A DNA stretch of 64,000 bases from Paenibacillus sp. cl123 (GTDB lineage: Bacteria > Bacillota > Bacilli > Paenibacillales > NBRC-103111): the NCBI RefSeq assembly GCF_900101595.1, contig NZ_FMYY01000003.1, positions 305,889 to 369,888 of the forward strand, read 5' to 3'. Every line of letters starts with the position of its first letter. The stretch's first letter is position 1. Of this stretch, positions 25,379 through 34,487 are shown one piece after another. A program made the translations under genes and the position numbers. The notes beneath the pieces are model-generated. The model made no database searches. It saw only the letters and a list, made by a program, of their open reading frames with translations, and was not told where the DNA came from.

Positions 25379-26515
25379 ATGATAAATCGCTCGAAGTTAG
25401 ACAAGCTGGCTGAGGACAGTATCCGCTTGATTAGATGGAACCAGCATGAGCGAGGAGCCTATACGGCCTCTCCGTTATTTTCCCATTACGGCTTCGGCTG
25501 GCTGCGGGACGGCAGCTTTGTCGCTTACAGCATGGATCTGTCGGGCAGGCATGAAAGCTCCCGTTTGTTTCATGAATGGGTCAGCCGCATTATCGAACGC
25601 AAGGCGTCTCGCATCGACGAGTTGATCGCCCGCAAGCAGCGTGGGGAATACATAGAGCGCCGCGAGTTTCTGCATACGCGGTACCAGCTGGATGGCCGGG
25701 ATGATGCCGACTCGGAGTGGGGTCATTTCCAGCTCGACGGGTACGGGACTTGGCTGTGGGGACTATGCGCTCACTTGAAAACTACAGGGCATACGGAGAT
25801 ACCGGACATATACCGAACGGCGGTTGCCGCCACTGTCCGGTATTTGCAGGCTTTCTGGGAATATACCAATTTCGATTGCTGGGAGGAGTACAGCGATTGG
25901 GTTCATCCGGCTACGCTAGCTTGCATTTACGGAGGCTTGAGCGCCGCTGCGGAGCTTGATAAGGAGGCGGCCAAAGAATCGTTGTCCCTGTGCAGCCATA
26001 TCCGTGAATTTTTACTGCGGCATGCCGTACATGCGGACGGGTATTTCGTCAAGTCGATCCGCCCGCAGTATCCCGAGGGGCGCGTGGAATACGAAATCGG
26101 CTATGACGGAGTCGATGCCAGCCTGTTGTGGCTGTGCGAGCCGTTTCGGGTGTTTGAGACGGATCACCCGGTTATGCGCCGCACCATCGAGAAGATCCGG
26201 GATGACCTTCGCACCGCCCAGGGAGGCGTGCGCCGCTACTCTGCGGATACGTATTATGGAGGCGGCGAGTGGCTGCTGCTGACCGCATGGTACGGCTGGG
26301 CGGCGCTGGCCCGGGGCAGTCGCGAGGAAGCGGAGGATGCGCTTGGCTGGGTGGCTTCCAAGGCCGATCCGCTGGGGCGTATGCCTGAGCAGGTGCCGGA
26401 TGCGCTGAGCGACCGCAGCGGGTATGAGGAATGGACAAGTCGCTGGGGGCCGCCGGCTTCCCCGCTGCTGTGGTCGCATGCGATGTTTCTCGTGCTGTAC
26501 AACAAGCTGTACTGA
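25379..26515 (+). CDS. Glycoside hydrolase family 15-like protein (glucoamylase/trehalase type)
   Basis: 378 residues forming an (alpha/alpha)6-barrel type enzyme: GFGWLRDGSFVAYSMDLSG is the substrate-pocket motif, Glu169-Glu170 in NFDCWEEYSDW is the likely general acid site, and Glu297 in GGGEWLLLTAW the likely base. It is shorter than full glucoamylases and lacks their N-terminal beta-domain. No signal peptide, so it is probably cytoplasmic and acts on internal alpha-glucans or oligosaccharides (substrate not readable). ATG at 25379 has only a weak ribosome site; TTG at 25352 is an alternative. No carbohydrate operon surrounds it. Confidence 0.85.
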   Translation: MINRSKLDKLAEDSIRLIRWNQHERGAYTASPLFSHYGFGWLRDGSFVAYSMDLSGRHESSRLFHEWVSRIIERKASRIDELIARKQRGEYIERREFLHTRYQLDGRDDADSEWGHFQLDGYGTWLWGLCAHLKTTGHTEIPDIYRTAVAATVRYLQAFWEYTNFDCWEEYSDWVHPATLACIYGGLSAAAELDKEAAKESLSLCSHIREFLLRHAVHADGYFVKSIRPQYPEGRVEYEIGYDGVDASLLWLCEPFRVFETDHPVMRRTIEKIRDDLRTAQGGVRRYSADTYYGGGEWLLLTAWYGWAALARGSREEAEDALGWVASKADPLGRMPEQVPDALSDRSGYEEWTSRWGPPASPLLWSHAMFLVLYNKLY

Positions 26516-26645
26516 AAGACTGAGGGACAAGCAGAGGTAAACGGCTAAACGAAGCGCCTCACGGGTTCGGATCAGGAAATAAAATCCAGACTGGCAGGAA
26601 TACCCCCTACTGCAAGCGGGCAAGCTGTTGACGGAGGTGATTAAT

Positions 26646-26858
26646 ATGCCAGATGTCAAATGCAGCGTGTCCAACTGTTCGTTCTGGGGGCAGGGCAATA
26701 ACTGCAATGCCAAGTCCATCATGATTGAAGTCGATCAGCATGCCCAGATGGACTATGACTCCGAGTTCGCCGCAGATTTCGACGATCATAAGGACCAAGC
26801 GGCGGGAGTAAGAAATACCTGTTGTCACACCTTCGAGCCGAAGAAAAAGTCCAAGTAA
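26646..26858 (+). CDS. DUF1540 cysteine-rich protein
   Basis: 70 residues with the DUF1540 spacing: CSVSNCSFWGQGNNCNAKSI and a C-terminal NTCCHTFEPK, giving five to six cysteines likely to hold a metal. Such proteins are widespread in spore formers and of unknown function. An excellent GGAGGTGA ribosome site precedes the ATG. It is followed 20 nt on by another small gene with its own GGAGG, so the pair is probably one transcript. Confidence 0.88.
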   Translation: MPDVKCSVSNCSFWGQGNNCNAKSIMIEVDQHAQMDYDSEFAADFDDHKDQAAGVRNTCCHTFEPKKKSK

Positions 26859-26878
26859 CTCGTAAGGAGGAGCTGGAT

Positions 26879-27334
26879 ATGAAACGAAGGCTCGGAGGTC
26901 ATGCTTCCCGTTCATCCGGCATGACCCGCTCGGAAGCTGCGCTGCATCGTTACAAGCTGCAGCAGCTGCAGAGGGAAGCCGGACACGGCGATGGAGGCGA
27001 GGAGTTTGCGGCCGAAGCGGGCTTTGGCGCTCTCCCGGGCACGGTTCGCCGGGAGAAAGCAAGCCGCCGACCGAAGCCATCCGTATCGCGGCGGGAAGCC
27101 GAAAGCCGCACGGCGGCAGCATCAACGCGTGTGTCGCAGTGGTCCGGCTATGCGGCGCTGCTGGCATCCGCGCTGGCCCTGTTCATCTTCCCGGTGCTGC
27201 TCGGCTCGGCGGGGATGCTGCTGGGAGCTGTCGCATATGGGCTGGGGCAGCGGAAGCTGGGCGCTTGGGCGCTGACGGTCGGACTGTTGGCGCTGGCCGG
27301 CTATTTTATCCTGGTGCCGTTTTTTTATTCGTAG
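26879..27334 (+). CDS. Uncharacterised small membrane protein
   Basis: 151 residues: a basic, Arg-rich N-terminal half (MKRRLGGHASRSSGMTRSEA...) without hydrophobic stretches, and two or three helices at the C-terminus (WSGYAALLASALALFIFPVL; LGAWALTVGLLALAGYFILV). The second half resembles DUF4190-type membrane tails with a Gly-rich GMLLGAVAYGLGQRKLGAWAL loop; that link is weak. AAGGAGGAG precedes the ATG. It ends at a strong terminator. Confidence 0.65.
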   Translation: MKRRLGGHASRSSGMTRSEAALHRYKLQQLQREAGHGDGGEEFAAEAGFGALPGTVRREKASRRPKPSVSRREAESRTAAASTRVSQWSGYAALLASALALFIFPVLLGSAGMLLGAVAYGLGQRKLGAWALTVGLLALAGYFILVPFFYS

Positions 27335-27360
27335 CGGCTCAGTCTCAGATGGCGATTCTC

Positions 27361-27395
27361 AAAAAAAGCGGCGGGCGAGATGCCCGCCGCTTTTT
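27361..27395. terminator. Strong terminator
   Basis: AGCGGCGGGC and GCCCGCCGCT pair perfectly around GAGAT, with seven A before and five T after. Confidence 0.9.
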
Positions 27396-27477
27396 GCCAT
27401 GCGCAGGGGTGGCCCGCGAGCCGAAAAGGGTGTACAATGGATGTAATCATCTTAACGAACAAGGGGAAGCGCATGAC

Positions 27478-28167
27478 ATGACAATCAGCATCGAAAACTC
27501 CGACCTGTATAGGCAGCGCCGTCTTTCTTCCGATGAGCCCGTCAGACTGAGCAAGGCAGCTGCCAATCGGGCTGTCCAAGGCTCGGCCGGGGAATCGGAT
27601 TTCAATAGTCTTCTCGAGGGCCTGCTGGCCACGGAAGCGGCGCAGCAGAACGCTGCCGGCCGCTCGTCGTCTGCGGCGGTATTGTCCGCCTCTGCTGCCC
27701 CTCAGCCCTGGGGAGCCTTCGGCTCCGCTTTTCTCGGGTCCAGCAAGCCAACCGAATATGAAGAGCTGATCCAGCAAGCCAGCGAGGCTTACGGGGTGCA
27801 GTCCAGCCTCGTCAAAGCCGTGATCGAAGCGGAGTCCTCGTTCAATCCCAAGGCGGTGTCCAGCGCAGGAGCGAAAGGGCTGATGCAGCTGATGGACGCA
27901 ACGGGAGCCGGGCTTGGAGTAACGGATCCGTTCGACCCGGCCCAGAATATTGCCGGAGGCACGCAGTATCTATCCAATCTGCTGGTGAGGTACAACGGCA
28001 ATCAGTCTGTCGCGCTGGCCGCTTATAACGCGGGCTCGGGCCGAGTGGACCGGCTCGGCATCCGGACGGATCAGGATCTGGCAAGCAAGCTGCGCCTGCT
28101 GCCAGAGGAAACCCAGAAGTATGTAGCCCGGGTGCTGGATTTGCAGGCCGGCTTTGCCAATGAATAG
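27478..28167 (+). CDS. Lytic transglycosylase (SLT/Slt70 family)
   Basis: 229 residues. An N-terminal low-complexity region (about 1-95) is followed by an SLT domain: IEAESSFNPKAVSSAGAKGLMQLM, with the catalytic Glu in the first motif, then AAYNAGSGRV and the final KYVARVLDL. It cleaves peptidoglycan glycan strands to anhydro-muropeptides. No signal peptide is evident, as in some Bacillus YjbJ-like proteins. The ATG at 27478 overlaps the stop of an upstream 14-codon frame (ATGGATGTA..ACATGA), a possible coupling peptide. AAGGGG lies about 11 nt upstream. Confidence 0.88.
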   Translation: MTISIENSDLYRQRRLSSDEPVRLSKAAANRAVQGSAGESDFNSLLEGLLATEAAQQNAAGRSSSAAVLSASAAPQPWGAFGSAFLGSSKPTEYEELIQQASEAYGVQSSLVKAVIEAESSFNPKAVSSAGAKGLMQLMDATGAGLGVTDPFDPAQNIAGGTQYLSNLLVRYNGNQSVALAAYNAGSGRVDRLGIRTDQDLASKLRLLPEETQKYVARVLDLQAGFANE

Positions 28168-28177
28168 AGTCAGCAGG

Positions 28178-28234
28178 GACCAATACCCGTCTTTCGCTTC
28201 GGCGAATTACGAGAGGATTGGTCTTGTTTTTCGT
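28178..28234 (+). terminator. Terminator-like hairpin after the transglycosylase gene
   Basis: GACCAAT (28178-28184) and ATTGGTC (28217-28223) bracket an inner TTCGC/GCGAA hairpin and are followed by TTGTTTTTC. Confidence 0.55.
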
Positions 28235-28268
28235 TCCCCAGTACTGATCGGAAGCGAGGATCAATAAA

Positions 28269-29468
28269 TTGTTATATATGGATTATGCGGCGACAACGCC
28301 GATGCATCCCGAGGTGATCGACGCGATGACCGAGGTGATGCGCTTGCACTACGGCAATCCGTCATCCCTTCATAAGCTCGGGGTCGAAAGCGAGCTGCTC
28401 GTGAGGCGCAGCAGAGAGACGATTGCCGCCGCTCTCCGCTGCAAGCCGGGTGAAATTCGCTTCACGTCAGGAGGCACGGAGGGCAATAACGCCGCGATAC
28501 GCGGCACAGCTTATAAGTACAGGCACCGGGGAAATCATCTGATCGCGAGCGCCATCGAGCATCCTTCGGTGCATGAAACGCTCGGCCGGCTGGAGAAGGA
28601 CGGCTTCCGCGTTACTTATGTGCCGGTGTCCCGTACAGGCCATCTGGAGTTAGACAAGCTGCAGGAGGCGCTGACGGAGGATACGATTCTGGTCAGCCTC
28701 ATGCTGGTTAATAATGAAATTGGTAGCGTTCAGCCGGTCCGGGCTGTCGGCGAGCTGCTGCGCGGACGTGCAAAAACCGTGTTTCATGTCGATGCGGTGC
28801 AGGCTATCGGCAAGCTGCCCGTCGTCCCGTCCGAGCTGGGGGCCGACCTGCTGACCGGGGCGGCGCATAAGCTCGGGGGACCCAAGGGAGCGGGGCTGCT
28901 GTACGTTCGCTCCGGCCTGGAGCTGGAGCCGCAGCTGACAGGAGGAGGACAGGAATTCGGCTTGCGTTCGGGAACGGAGAACGTGCCCGCCATCGTCGGC
29001 ATGGCCAAGGCGATCCGGATCGCCGTGGAGAAGCAGCCGCATTTCCTCAGCCGGACATCCGCTCTGCGCGAAGGGTTGATCCGGGAGATCAGGCAATTTT
29101 CGGAGCTGGTGCTGACAGGGGAGATCGAAGAAGCGGGGCTGCGTCCCGAGGAGCATGCCATGGCTCCGCATATCGTTCACTTTGCCTATCCGGGTATGAA
29201 GTCGGAAGTATTGGTTCATGCTTTTGAACAACAGGGAATATGCGTATCGGCGCGCTCGGCCTGCTCCTCCGGCGCCGAAGAGCCGAGCCGGGTGATGCTT
29301 GCCATGGGCTGTAATCCGGAAGAAGCGCGCAGCGGCATCCGGATCAGCTATTCGGCTGAACAGGAGCCGGAGGAAACGGCCGCGGTGTTCGGAAGGGCGC
29401 TGGCTGAAGTGATGAAGAAATTGAGACCGCAGGCGGTCCGCTCGAGCGGGAGAGGGAGAAGAAGATGA
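28269..29468 (+). CDS. Cysteine desulfurase (IscS/NifS family)
   Basis: 399 residues. It carries MDYAATTPMHPEV at the N-terminus, the PLP Lys at about 201 in AAHKLGGPKGAG and the active Cys332 in SARSACSSG, with HVDAVQAIGK. It moves sulfur from cysteine to acceptors. The TTG at 28269 follows GCGAGGAT by about 9 nt and gives the normal N-terminus; the ATG three codons on has poor spacing. It overlaps thiI (ATGA), so it is probably the sulfur donor for ThiI in 4-thiouridine formation, like B. subtilis NifZ. Confidence 0.95.
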   Translation: MLYMDYAATTPMHPEVIDAMTEVMRLHYGNPSSLHKLGVESELLVRRSRETIAAALRCKPGEIRFTSGGTEGNNAAIRGTAYKYRHRGNHLIASAIEHPSVHETLGRLEKDGFRVTYVPVSRTGHLELDKLQEALTEDTILVSLMLVNNEIGSVQPVRAVGELLRGRAKTVFHVDAVQAIGKLPVVPSELGADLLTGAAHKLGGPKGAGLLYVRSGLELEPQLTGGGQEFGLRSGTENVPAIVGMAKAIRIAVEKQPHFLSRTSALREGLIREIRQFSELVLTGEIEEAGLRPEEHAMAPHIVHFAYPGMKSEVLVHAFEQQGICVSARSACSSGAEEPSRVMLAMGCNPEEARSGIRISYSAEQEPEETAAVFGRALAEVMKKLRPQAVRSSGRGRRR

Positions 29469-30682
29469 AGACAGAGACGGCCGCTTTGGCGATTCTCCGG
29501 TATGGGGAACTGGTATTGAAAGGAAAGAACAGGCATAGATTTGAGAAAACGGTGTACGAGCAGGTCAAGCGCGCCCTGCGGCCTTTCACCTCCATCGCCT
29601 ATGAGCGGGAATTCGGCAGAATCGTGCTCCATCTGAACGGAGCTCCTTATGAAGAAGCGCTTGTCCCGTTGCAGCGCATCTTCGGCTTGGCTTCCATCAG
29701 TCCCGCCGTCGCGGTTCCGTTGGAGCTGAGCCGCATTGAAGAAGCAGCCGCAGCGATGATGCAGGAACTTGAACCGGCGCCGCGCACGTTCAAGGTAACG
29801 GTACGCCGTGTCAACAAGCGGTTTCCTCATGATTCGCAGGCGATGAACCGCATCCTCGGAGGAGCTGTGCTGAGAGCGATGCCCTCTCTGGGCGTGAACG
29901 TCCATGCGCCGGACGCCGAGCTGAAGGTCGAGCTGCGGGAGCAGGGAGCCTGGCTTTATGTCCGGACCGACTCGGGAGCGGGCGGGTTTCCTTACGGCTC
30001 GAACGGCAAGGGGATGCTGATGCTGTCTGGCGGCATCGACAGCCCGGTAGCCGGCTACCTCGCCATGCGCCAAGGGCTGCGGATCGAAGCCGTCCATTTC
30101 CACAGCTATCCGTATACGAGCGAAAAGTCGCAGCAGAAGGTGCGGGACCTGGCCGGGCGTCTGGCCGGCTTCAGCGGCTCTGTCCGCCTGCATATGGTGC
30201 CCTTCACCGAGGTACAGACGCGCATCCATGCGGCTTATGCGGACAATCTGCTCATCACGCTGCTGCGCAGAGCGATGTACAGGATTACGGAGAAGCTGGC
30301 CGAGGCAAGCGGAGCGGGCGCGATCGTCACAGGCGAAAGTCTGGGCCAGGTGGCGAGCCAGACGCTGCCGAGCCTGGATGCGATAGGCCGGGCTGTGGAG
30401 CTGCCCATACTCCGTCCGCTCATTTGCATGGAGAAGAAGGATATTATCAGGATCGCGGAAAGTATCGATACATTCGAGCTGTCGATCTTGCCTTACGAGG
30501 ATTGCTGTACGCTATTTCTTCCGCCAAGCCCATCCACGAATCCGAATCTGAACGTGCTTCGCCGGATCGAGAGCAACATGCCGTGGCTGGATGAGGCGAT
30601 CGCAGACGCAGCGGAACGCACCGAATCGGTTTGGATCGAAACGGATCATGCCGTGAAGGACCGGTTTGCCGCTTTCTTCTAG
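29465..30682 (+). CDS. thiI: tRNA 4-thiouridine synthase ThiI
   Basis: 405 residues: N-terminal ferredoxin-like and THUMP domains (about 1-165), then a PP-loop AMP-binding domain with LSGGIDSPVAGYLAMRQG (about 186-203). The C-terminal rhodanese domain of E. coli ThiI is absent, as in Firmicutes. It adenylates U8 of tRNA for thiolation; in Bacillus the function is tRNA thiolation rather than thiazole synthesis. The start overlaps the desulfurase stop. Confidence 0.96.
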   Translation: MKTETAALAILRYGELVLKGKNRHRFEKTVYEQVKRALRPFTSIAYEREFGRIVLHLNGAPYEEALVPLQRIFGLASISPAVAVPLELSRIEEAAAAMMQELEPAPRTFKVTVRRVNKRFPHDSQAMNRILGGAVLRAMPSLGVNVHAPDAELKVELREQGAWLYVRTDSGAGGFPYGSNGKGMLMLSGGIDSPVAGYLAMRQGLRIEAVHFHSYPYTSEKSQQKVRDLAGRLAGFSGSVRLHMVPFTEVQTRIHAAYADNLLITLLRRAMYRITEKLAEASGAGAIVTGESLGQVASQTLPSLDAIGRAVELPILRPLICMEKKDIIRIAESIDTFELSILPYEDCCTLFLPPSPSTNPNLNVLRRIESNMPWLDEAIADAAERTESVWIETDHAVKDRFAAFF

Positions 30683-30783
30683 CCTTTAATGAAAGCTAAC
30701 GGGTCTCCCGGATGTCCGGAAGCGGCGGCAAGGGCCGGCTAGACGCTAGACGTTGGTTTGACCTTACCTTAGGAGGGTTGTTT

Positions 30784-31446
30784 ATGCTTTGGGAAAATGT
30801 CGTGTTGTTCTTCGAAATTATGCTGATCAATATCGTGCTGAGCGGAGACAATGCGGTTGTCATCGCGCTGGCGAGCAAAAATCTTCCCGCTGCGCAGCGC
30901 AAGCAGGCCATCTGGTGGGGGGCGTTCGGAGCGATCGGGCTGCGCGTAGTGCTGACTGTCGTGGCTGTCTATGTGCTCGACATTCCTTATATCCAGGGAA
31001 TCGGCTCCTTGCTGCTGCTCTGGATCGCAATCAAGCTGCTGGTCGATGACGAAGGCCATGCGGACGTAAAAGTGGCGACGACGCTGGGGAAGGCGGTCGG
31101 GACGATTATTTTGGCCGACTTCGTTATGAGTCTCGACAACGTGCTGGCCATTGCGGCCAAGGCGCAGGGCGAGATCGGCATCATTATTTTGGGCATCGGG
31201 CTGAGCATCCCGATTATCGTATGGGGCAGCAATCTGGTCGTTAAGCTTCTGAAAAATTTCCCGGTGCTTGTATTTCTGGGGGCCGGAATTCTCGGTTATA
31301 CGGCGGGCGAGATGTTTTTGGCCGATACGAATGTGTCGAACCGGCTGCTAGGGGATACGCCGCACTTTATTATCCCGCTCGTTACGACCGTTATCGTCAT
31401 CGCCAGCGGAGTGATCAAGAAGCTGATCACCCCTCGCCATTCGTAA
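30784..31446 (+). CDS. TerC family integral membrane protein (YjbE type)
   Basis: 220 residues, seven hydrophobic helices with the TerC hallmark Asp residues: LSGDNAVVIALASKNLP and ADFVMSLDNVLAIAAKAQG. The Bacillus orthologues export Mn2+ to help load extracytoplasmic enzymes, or give metal/tellurite resistance. ATG at 30784 follows TAGGAGGG by 7 nt; an in-frame upstream start at 30712 is rejected. I found no yybP-ykoY manganese riboswitch in the 100 nt upstream. Confidence 0.92.
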   Translation: MLWENVVLFFEIMLINIVLSGDNAVVIALASKNLPAAQRKQAIWWGAFGAIGLRVVLTVVAVYVLDIPYIQGIGSLLLLWIAIKLLVDDEGHADVKVATTLGKAVGTIILADFVMSLDNVLAIAAKAQGEIGIIILGIGLSIPIIVWGSNLVVKLLKNFPVLVFLGAGILGYTAGEMFLADTNVSNRLLGDTPHFIIPLVTTVIVIASGVIKKLITPRHS

Positions 31447-31455
31447 GCGAAGAGC

Positions 31456-31569
31456 AAGCTCTCCTGGAAGTCCGGTGAATAACTCGCGGCCCCGGACAAT
31501 CGGGGTTTCCATTCGCTGTTTCAACCCAATCCGCTCTCCGGCCATTTATTCACCGGACATCTAGAGCTT
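31456..31569. repeat. Inverted-repeat element of 114 bp
   Basis: The left arm is AAGCTCT (31456-31462), 7 nt, then GTCCGGTGAATAA (31470-31482); the right arm is TTATTCACCGGAC (31546-31558), 4 nt, then AGAGCTT (31563-31569). The arms are exact inverses. The centre holds CCCCG/CGGGG followed by TTT. It may be a small palindromic (MITE-like) element or a large hairpin. Confidence 0.6.
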
Positions 31570-31629
31570 CCATGTCTTGTCAGAGTAAGCGTTTTATACA
31601 AAAAACGACGCCCTTCGCGGCCGATTTTC

Positions 31630-31658
31630 TTGCCTTTTGACCCAATCGCACGTATAAT
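31630..31658 (+). promoter_or_regulatory. SigA-type promoter of typA
   Basis: TTGCCT (31630-31635), 17-nt spacer, TATAAT (31653-31658). Confidence 0.7.
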
Positions 31659-31752
31659 AAAAAACGAATGCTAGCGTCGGCGCTTCGGTGGTCGACGCTT
31701 CTTTGATGAACGGGCTGGACAGCCAAACCAGAAGAGAGGATTTTGTACACTT

Positions 31753-33600
31753 ATGCATGCAAGAGAAAAGATCCGCAATATCGCCATTATCGCTCACGTC
31801 GACCATGGCAAAACGACGCTTGTCGACAAGCTGCTGCAGCAATCCGGTACGTTTCGGGACAATGAGGCCATTCAGGAACGCGCCATGGATTCCAATGATT
31901 TGGAGCGGGAGCGGGGCATTACGATTTTGGCCAAAAATACCGCAATCAATTACAAGGATTATTTGATTAATATTATGGATACGCCGGGTCATGCGGACTT
32001 CGGCGGAGAAGTGGAACGGATTATGAAGATGGTTGACGGCGTATTGCTCGTCGTCGATGCGTTCGAAGGCACGATGCCGCAGACGAAGTTCGTGCTTCGC
32101 AAAGCGCTGGAGGCTCATCTGACGCCGATTGTTGTCGTCAACAAAATCGACCGTCCGAACGCTCGCCCAACCGAGGTCGTGGACGAGGTGCTGGATCTGT
32201 TCATCGAGCTCGGCGCTGATGACGATCAGTTGGATTTCCCGGTCGCCTACGCTTCTGCCCTGATGGGGACATCCGGTCTTGAGCCGGACCCTGAGAAGCA
32301 GGCAGGGAACATGCAGGCGCTGTACGATACGATTGTCAATCATATTCCGGCGCCGACGGAGAACGTGGCGGAGCCGCTGCAATTTTTGGTTACGCTGATG
32401 GATTACAACGAATATCTGGGCCGTATCGCCATCGGACGCGTCAACCGCGGGATTGTGCGCCAAGGACAGCCTATCGCGGTCATCAATCGCGAAGGCCAGG
32501 TCAAGCAGGCGAGAGTCGAGAAGCTGTTCGGCTTCCAGGGGCTGAAGCGTCTGGAGATCGAAGAAGCGGGCGCGGGCGATATCGTCGCGATCTCCGGGAT
32601 CAAGGACATCAATATCGGCGAGACGCTGGCTGATCCGGCGAATCCCGAAGCGCTCCCCGTGCTGAAGATCGACGAGCCGACGCTGCAGATGACGTTCGTC
32701 GTCAACAACAGCCCGTTTGCCGGCCGCGAAGGCAAGTTTGTGACATCCCGCAAGCTGCGCGAGCGCCTGTTCAAGGAGCTGGAGACGGATGTTTCCCTGC
32801 GCGTCGACGAAACTGACAGCCCGGATGCCTTCATCGTCTCCGGACGCGGCGAGCTGCATCTTGGGATTCTCATCGAGAATATGCGCCGCGAAGGCTTCGA
32901 GCTGCAAGTATCCAAGCCTGAGGTTATCATCAAGGAAATCGACGGCCAGAAGATGGAGCCTATCGAGCGGATGGTTATCGATGTGCCAGAGGACAGCATG
33001 GGCGCTGTTATGGAAAGCCTCGGAACCCGCAAGGCCGAGATGGTGAACATGATCAACAACGGCAACGGCAATGTGCGCCTGGAATTCCTGATCCCGGCCC
33101 GCGGGCTGATCGGCTACCGGACATACTTTCTGACGCTGACGCGTGGCTACGGCGTCATGAACCACGCCTTTGACAGCTACGGTCCTTATCTGGGCGGAGG
33201 CGTTGGCGGACGCCACGAGGGCGTGCTTGTTTCCAGCGAAACCGGCACTTCTACTTTCTACGGCATGCTGTCCGTCGAAGACCGCGGCATCCTTTTCCTG
33301 GAGCCGGGTACGGATGTATATGAAGGCATGATCGTCGGCGAGCATAACCGCGATACCGATATTATCGTCAACATCTGCAAGGAGAAGCAGCTGACCAACG
33401 TGCGTTCGGCTACGAAGGAAGAGACCGTCAGATTGAAGACGCCTCGCATTCACTCCATGGAGCAGGCGCTTGAGTATCTGAACGATGACGAATATTGCGA
33501 GATTACTCCGAAGTCGATCCGGCTTCGCAAAAAAATATTGAACAAAAGCGAGCGCGAACGGGCGGAGAAGCACCGCAAGATGTCCGAAGCGAACGCATAA
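31753..33600 (+). CDS. typA: Translational GTPase TypA/BipA
   Basis: 615 residues. G1 is [10 protein letters not shown] (about 14-23), the switch has [14 protein letters not shown]3 is [14 protein letters not shown] and G4 is NKID. Domains II, III and V and the BipA-specific C-terminal domain with [18 protein letters not shown] follow. It acts on the ribosome and is needed under cold or stress conditions. It corresponds to ylaG, the first gene of the B. subtilis yla run. Confidence 0.98.
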   Translation: MHAREKIRNIAIIAHVDHGKTTLVDKLLQQSGTFRDNEAIQERAMDSNDLERERGITILAKNTAINYKDYLINIMDTPGHADFGGEVERIMKMVDGVLLVVDAFEGTMPQTKFVLRKALEAHLTPIVVVNKIDRPNARPTEVVDEVLDLFIELGADDDQLDFPVAYASALMGTSGLEPDPEKQAGNMQALYDTIVNHIPAPTENVAEPLQFLVTLMDYNEYLGRIAIGRVNRGIVRQGQPIAVINREGQVKQARVEKLFGFQGLKRLEIEEAGAGDIVAISGIKDINIGETLADPANPEALPVLKIDEPTLQMTFVVNNSPFAGREGKFVTSRKLRERLFKELETDVSLRVDETDSPDAFIVSGRGELHLGILIENMRREGFELQVSKPEVIIKEIDGQKMEPIERMVIDVPEDSMGAVMESLGTRKAEMVNMINNGNGNVRLEFLIPARGLIGYRTYFLTLTRGYGVMNHAFDSYGPYLGGGVGGRHEGVLVSSETGTSTFYGMLSVEDRGILFLEPGTDVYEGMIVGEHNRDTDIIVNICKEKQLTNVRSATKEETVRLKTPRIHSMEQALEYLNDDEYCEITPKSIRLRKKILNKSERERAEKHRKMSEANA

Positions 33601-33613
33601 GGTTCAGCACCCG

Positions 33614-33642
33614 GAAAGCTCTGAGCAATCAGAGCTTTCTTC
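33614..33642 (+). terminator. Terminator after typA
   Basis: GAAAGCTCTGA and TCAGAGCTTTC pair perfectly around GCAA, followed by TTCTT. Confidence 0.82.
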
Positions 33643-33717
33643 TTAAGTTTTTGGCAGCGGATAAGCTGTTAAGCAATGGTCGGACCGATGAACCTGAACC
33701 TGGAGGTGTTCCATGCT

Positions 33718-33984
33718 ATGACGGATTGGTTCCGCGAGCATCCATGGATCGCATATATTTTGATTTTTGTGCTGATTACATACGTATACAATAAAGTGTT
33801 CCGCACACGCAAGCTGCCGCTGCTGAAGGACGCCCTTGTCTATCTGATGCTGGCGATCGGCTCGGTGATGCTGCTGTTTTTCCAGCTGGCAGGTCTGCCG
33901 ATTATTATCAGCTTGTCTGTGGCGGTCGGGCTGATGCTGCTGGTGAGAGTCCGCTATTTTTTTCAGGAGCGGGGGAATAAATAA
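33718..33984 (+). CDS. YlaH-like membrane protein
   Basis: 88 residues with three hydrophobic helices (IAYILIFVLITYVYN; LVYLMLAIGSVMLLFFQLAG; IIISLSVAVGLMLLVRV), matching YlaH, which follows typA in Bacillus. Function unknown. The ATG at 33718 is chosen because GGAGGTG lies 9 nt upstream; further upstream in-frame ATGs (33676, 33688) precede that site. Confidence 0.85.
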   Translation: MTDWFREHPWIAYILIFVLITYVYNKVFRTRKLPLLKDALVYLMLAIGSVMLLFFQLAGLPIIISLSVAVGLMLLVRVRYFFQERGNK

Positions 33985-34016
33985 GCAACCAACCTTGAGC
34001 AAGGAGGAGCAGGCGG

Positions 34017-34481
34017 ATGACCACATATTGGCTCGTGCCGGCAGCGTGGGAAGGGCATGACATCGTTTTGGGCCGTGAGCGATTGAAGCTGAGCCCCGAG
34101 GAGCTGAGAAACTCTTTTTGCCAGTCGCTGCAGGCGGCGCATCCCCGGCTTCTGCTGCTGTTCAAGGCGCATCTGCTGCTATCGGACGATTCGGCGGAAG
34201 CTTGCGGAGCGGATGGACTGGCGGTCGCGCTAAGCGAGTCCGGTGATATTCGGCTGAGCGGCGCAAGCGAAGAGCAGAAAGAAAGCGGGGAGCCGTCCGA
34301 CGCTTTGGCATGGAGCTTGTCCCATTGCGGGGAAGCTTACTTAAACGGCCTTATGTCGCCGTCAGAGGCTGTGGCGAAGCTGGCGCTGGTCCGTGTGGAG
34401 CCCGAAGCCCGGTCATGGTATGAGGCGATGAGGGACTGGCTCGCCGAAGGGCGTATCGTTATGATGCTGAGAGAGGATTGA
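34017..34481 (+). CDS. Uncharacterised soluble protein
   Basis: 154 residues, no membrane segment, no motif I recognise. It begins MTTYWLVPAAWEGHDIVLGRERLKLSPEEL and ends with a Glu/Asp-rich helix. A weak acidic middle (about 60-100) separates two helical parts. AAGGAGGAG precedes the ATG. It lies in the ylaH-ylaL interval and is followed 6 nt later by another small unknown gene, so they probably work or at least are made together. Confidence 0.65.
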   Translation: MTTYWLVPAAWEGHDIVLGRERLKLSPEELRNSFCQSLQAAHPRLLLLFKAHLLLSDDSAEACGADGLAVALSESGDIRLSGASEEQKESGEPSDALAWSLSHCGEAYLNGLMSPSEAVAKLALVRVEPEARSWYEAMRDWLAEGRIVMMLRED

Positions 34482-34487
34482 TACCGT

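Larger units (their letters stand above)
31447..31752. other. Intergenic region between terC and typA
   Basis: It holds the 114-bp inverted-repeat element and the typA promoter. A short block of A and GC-rich sequence at 31600-31625 precedes the promoter. No gene is seen. Confidence 0.6.

Noticed and set aside
30683-30783. Possible yybP-ykoY manganese riboswitch before terC
   Set aside because: The characteristic conserved blocks and hairpins are not present in the 100 nt available.
31594-33573. 659-codon open frame opposite typA
   Set aside because: It is a shadow of typA codon bias; the product is His/Arg/Leu-rich without domains and no ribosome site precedes it.
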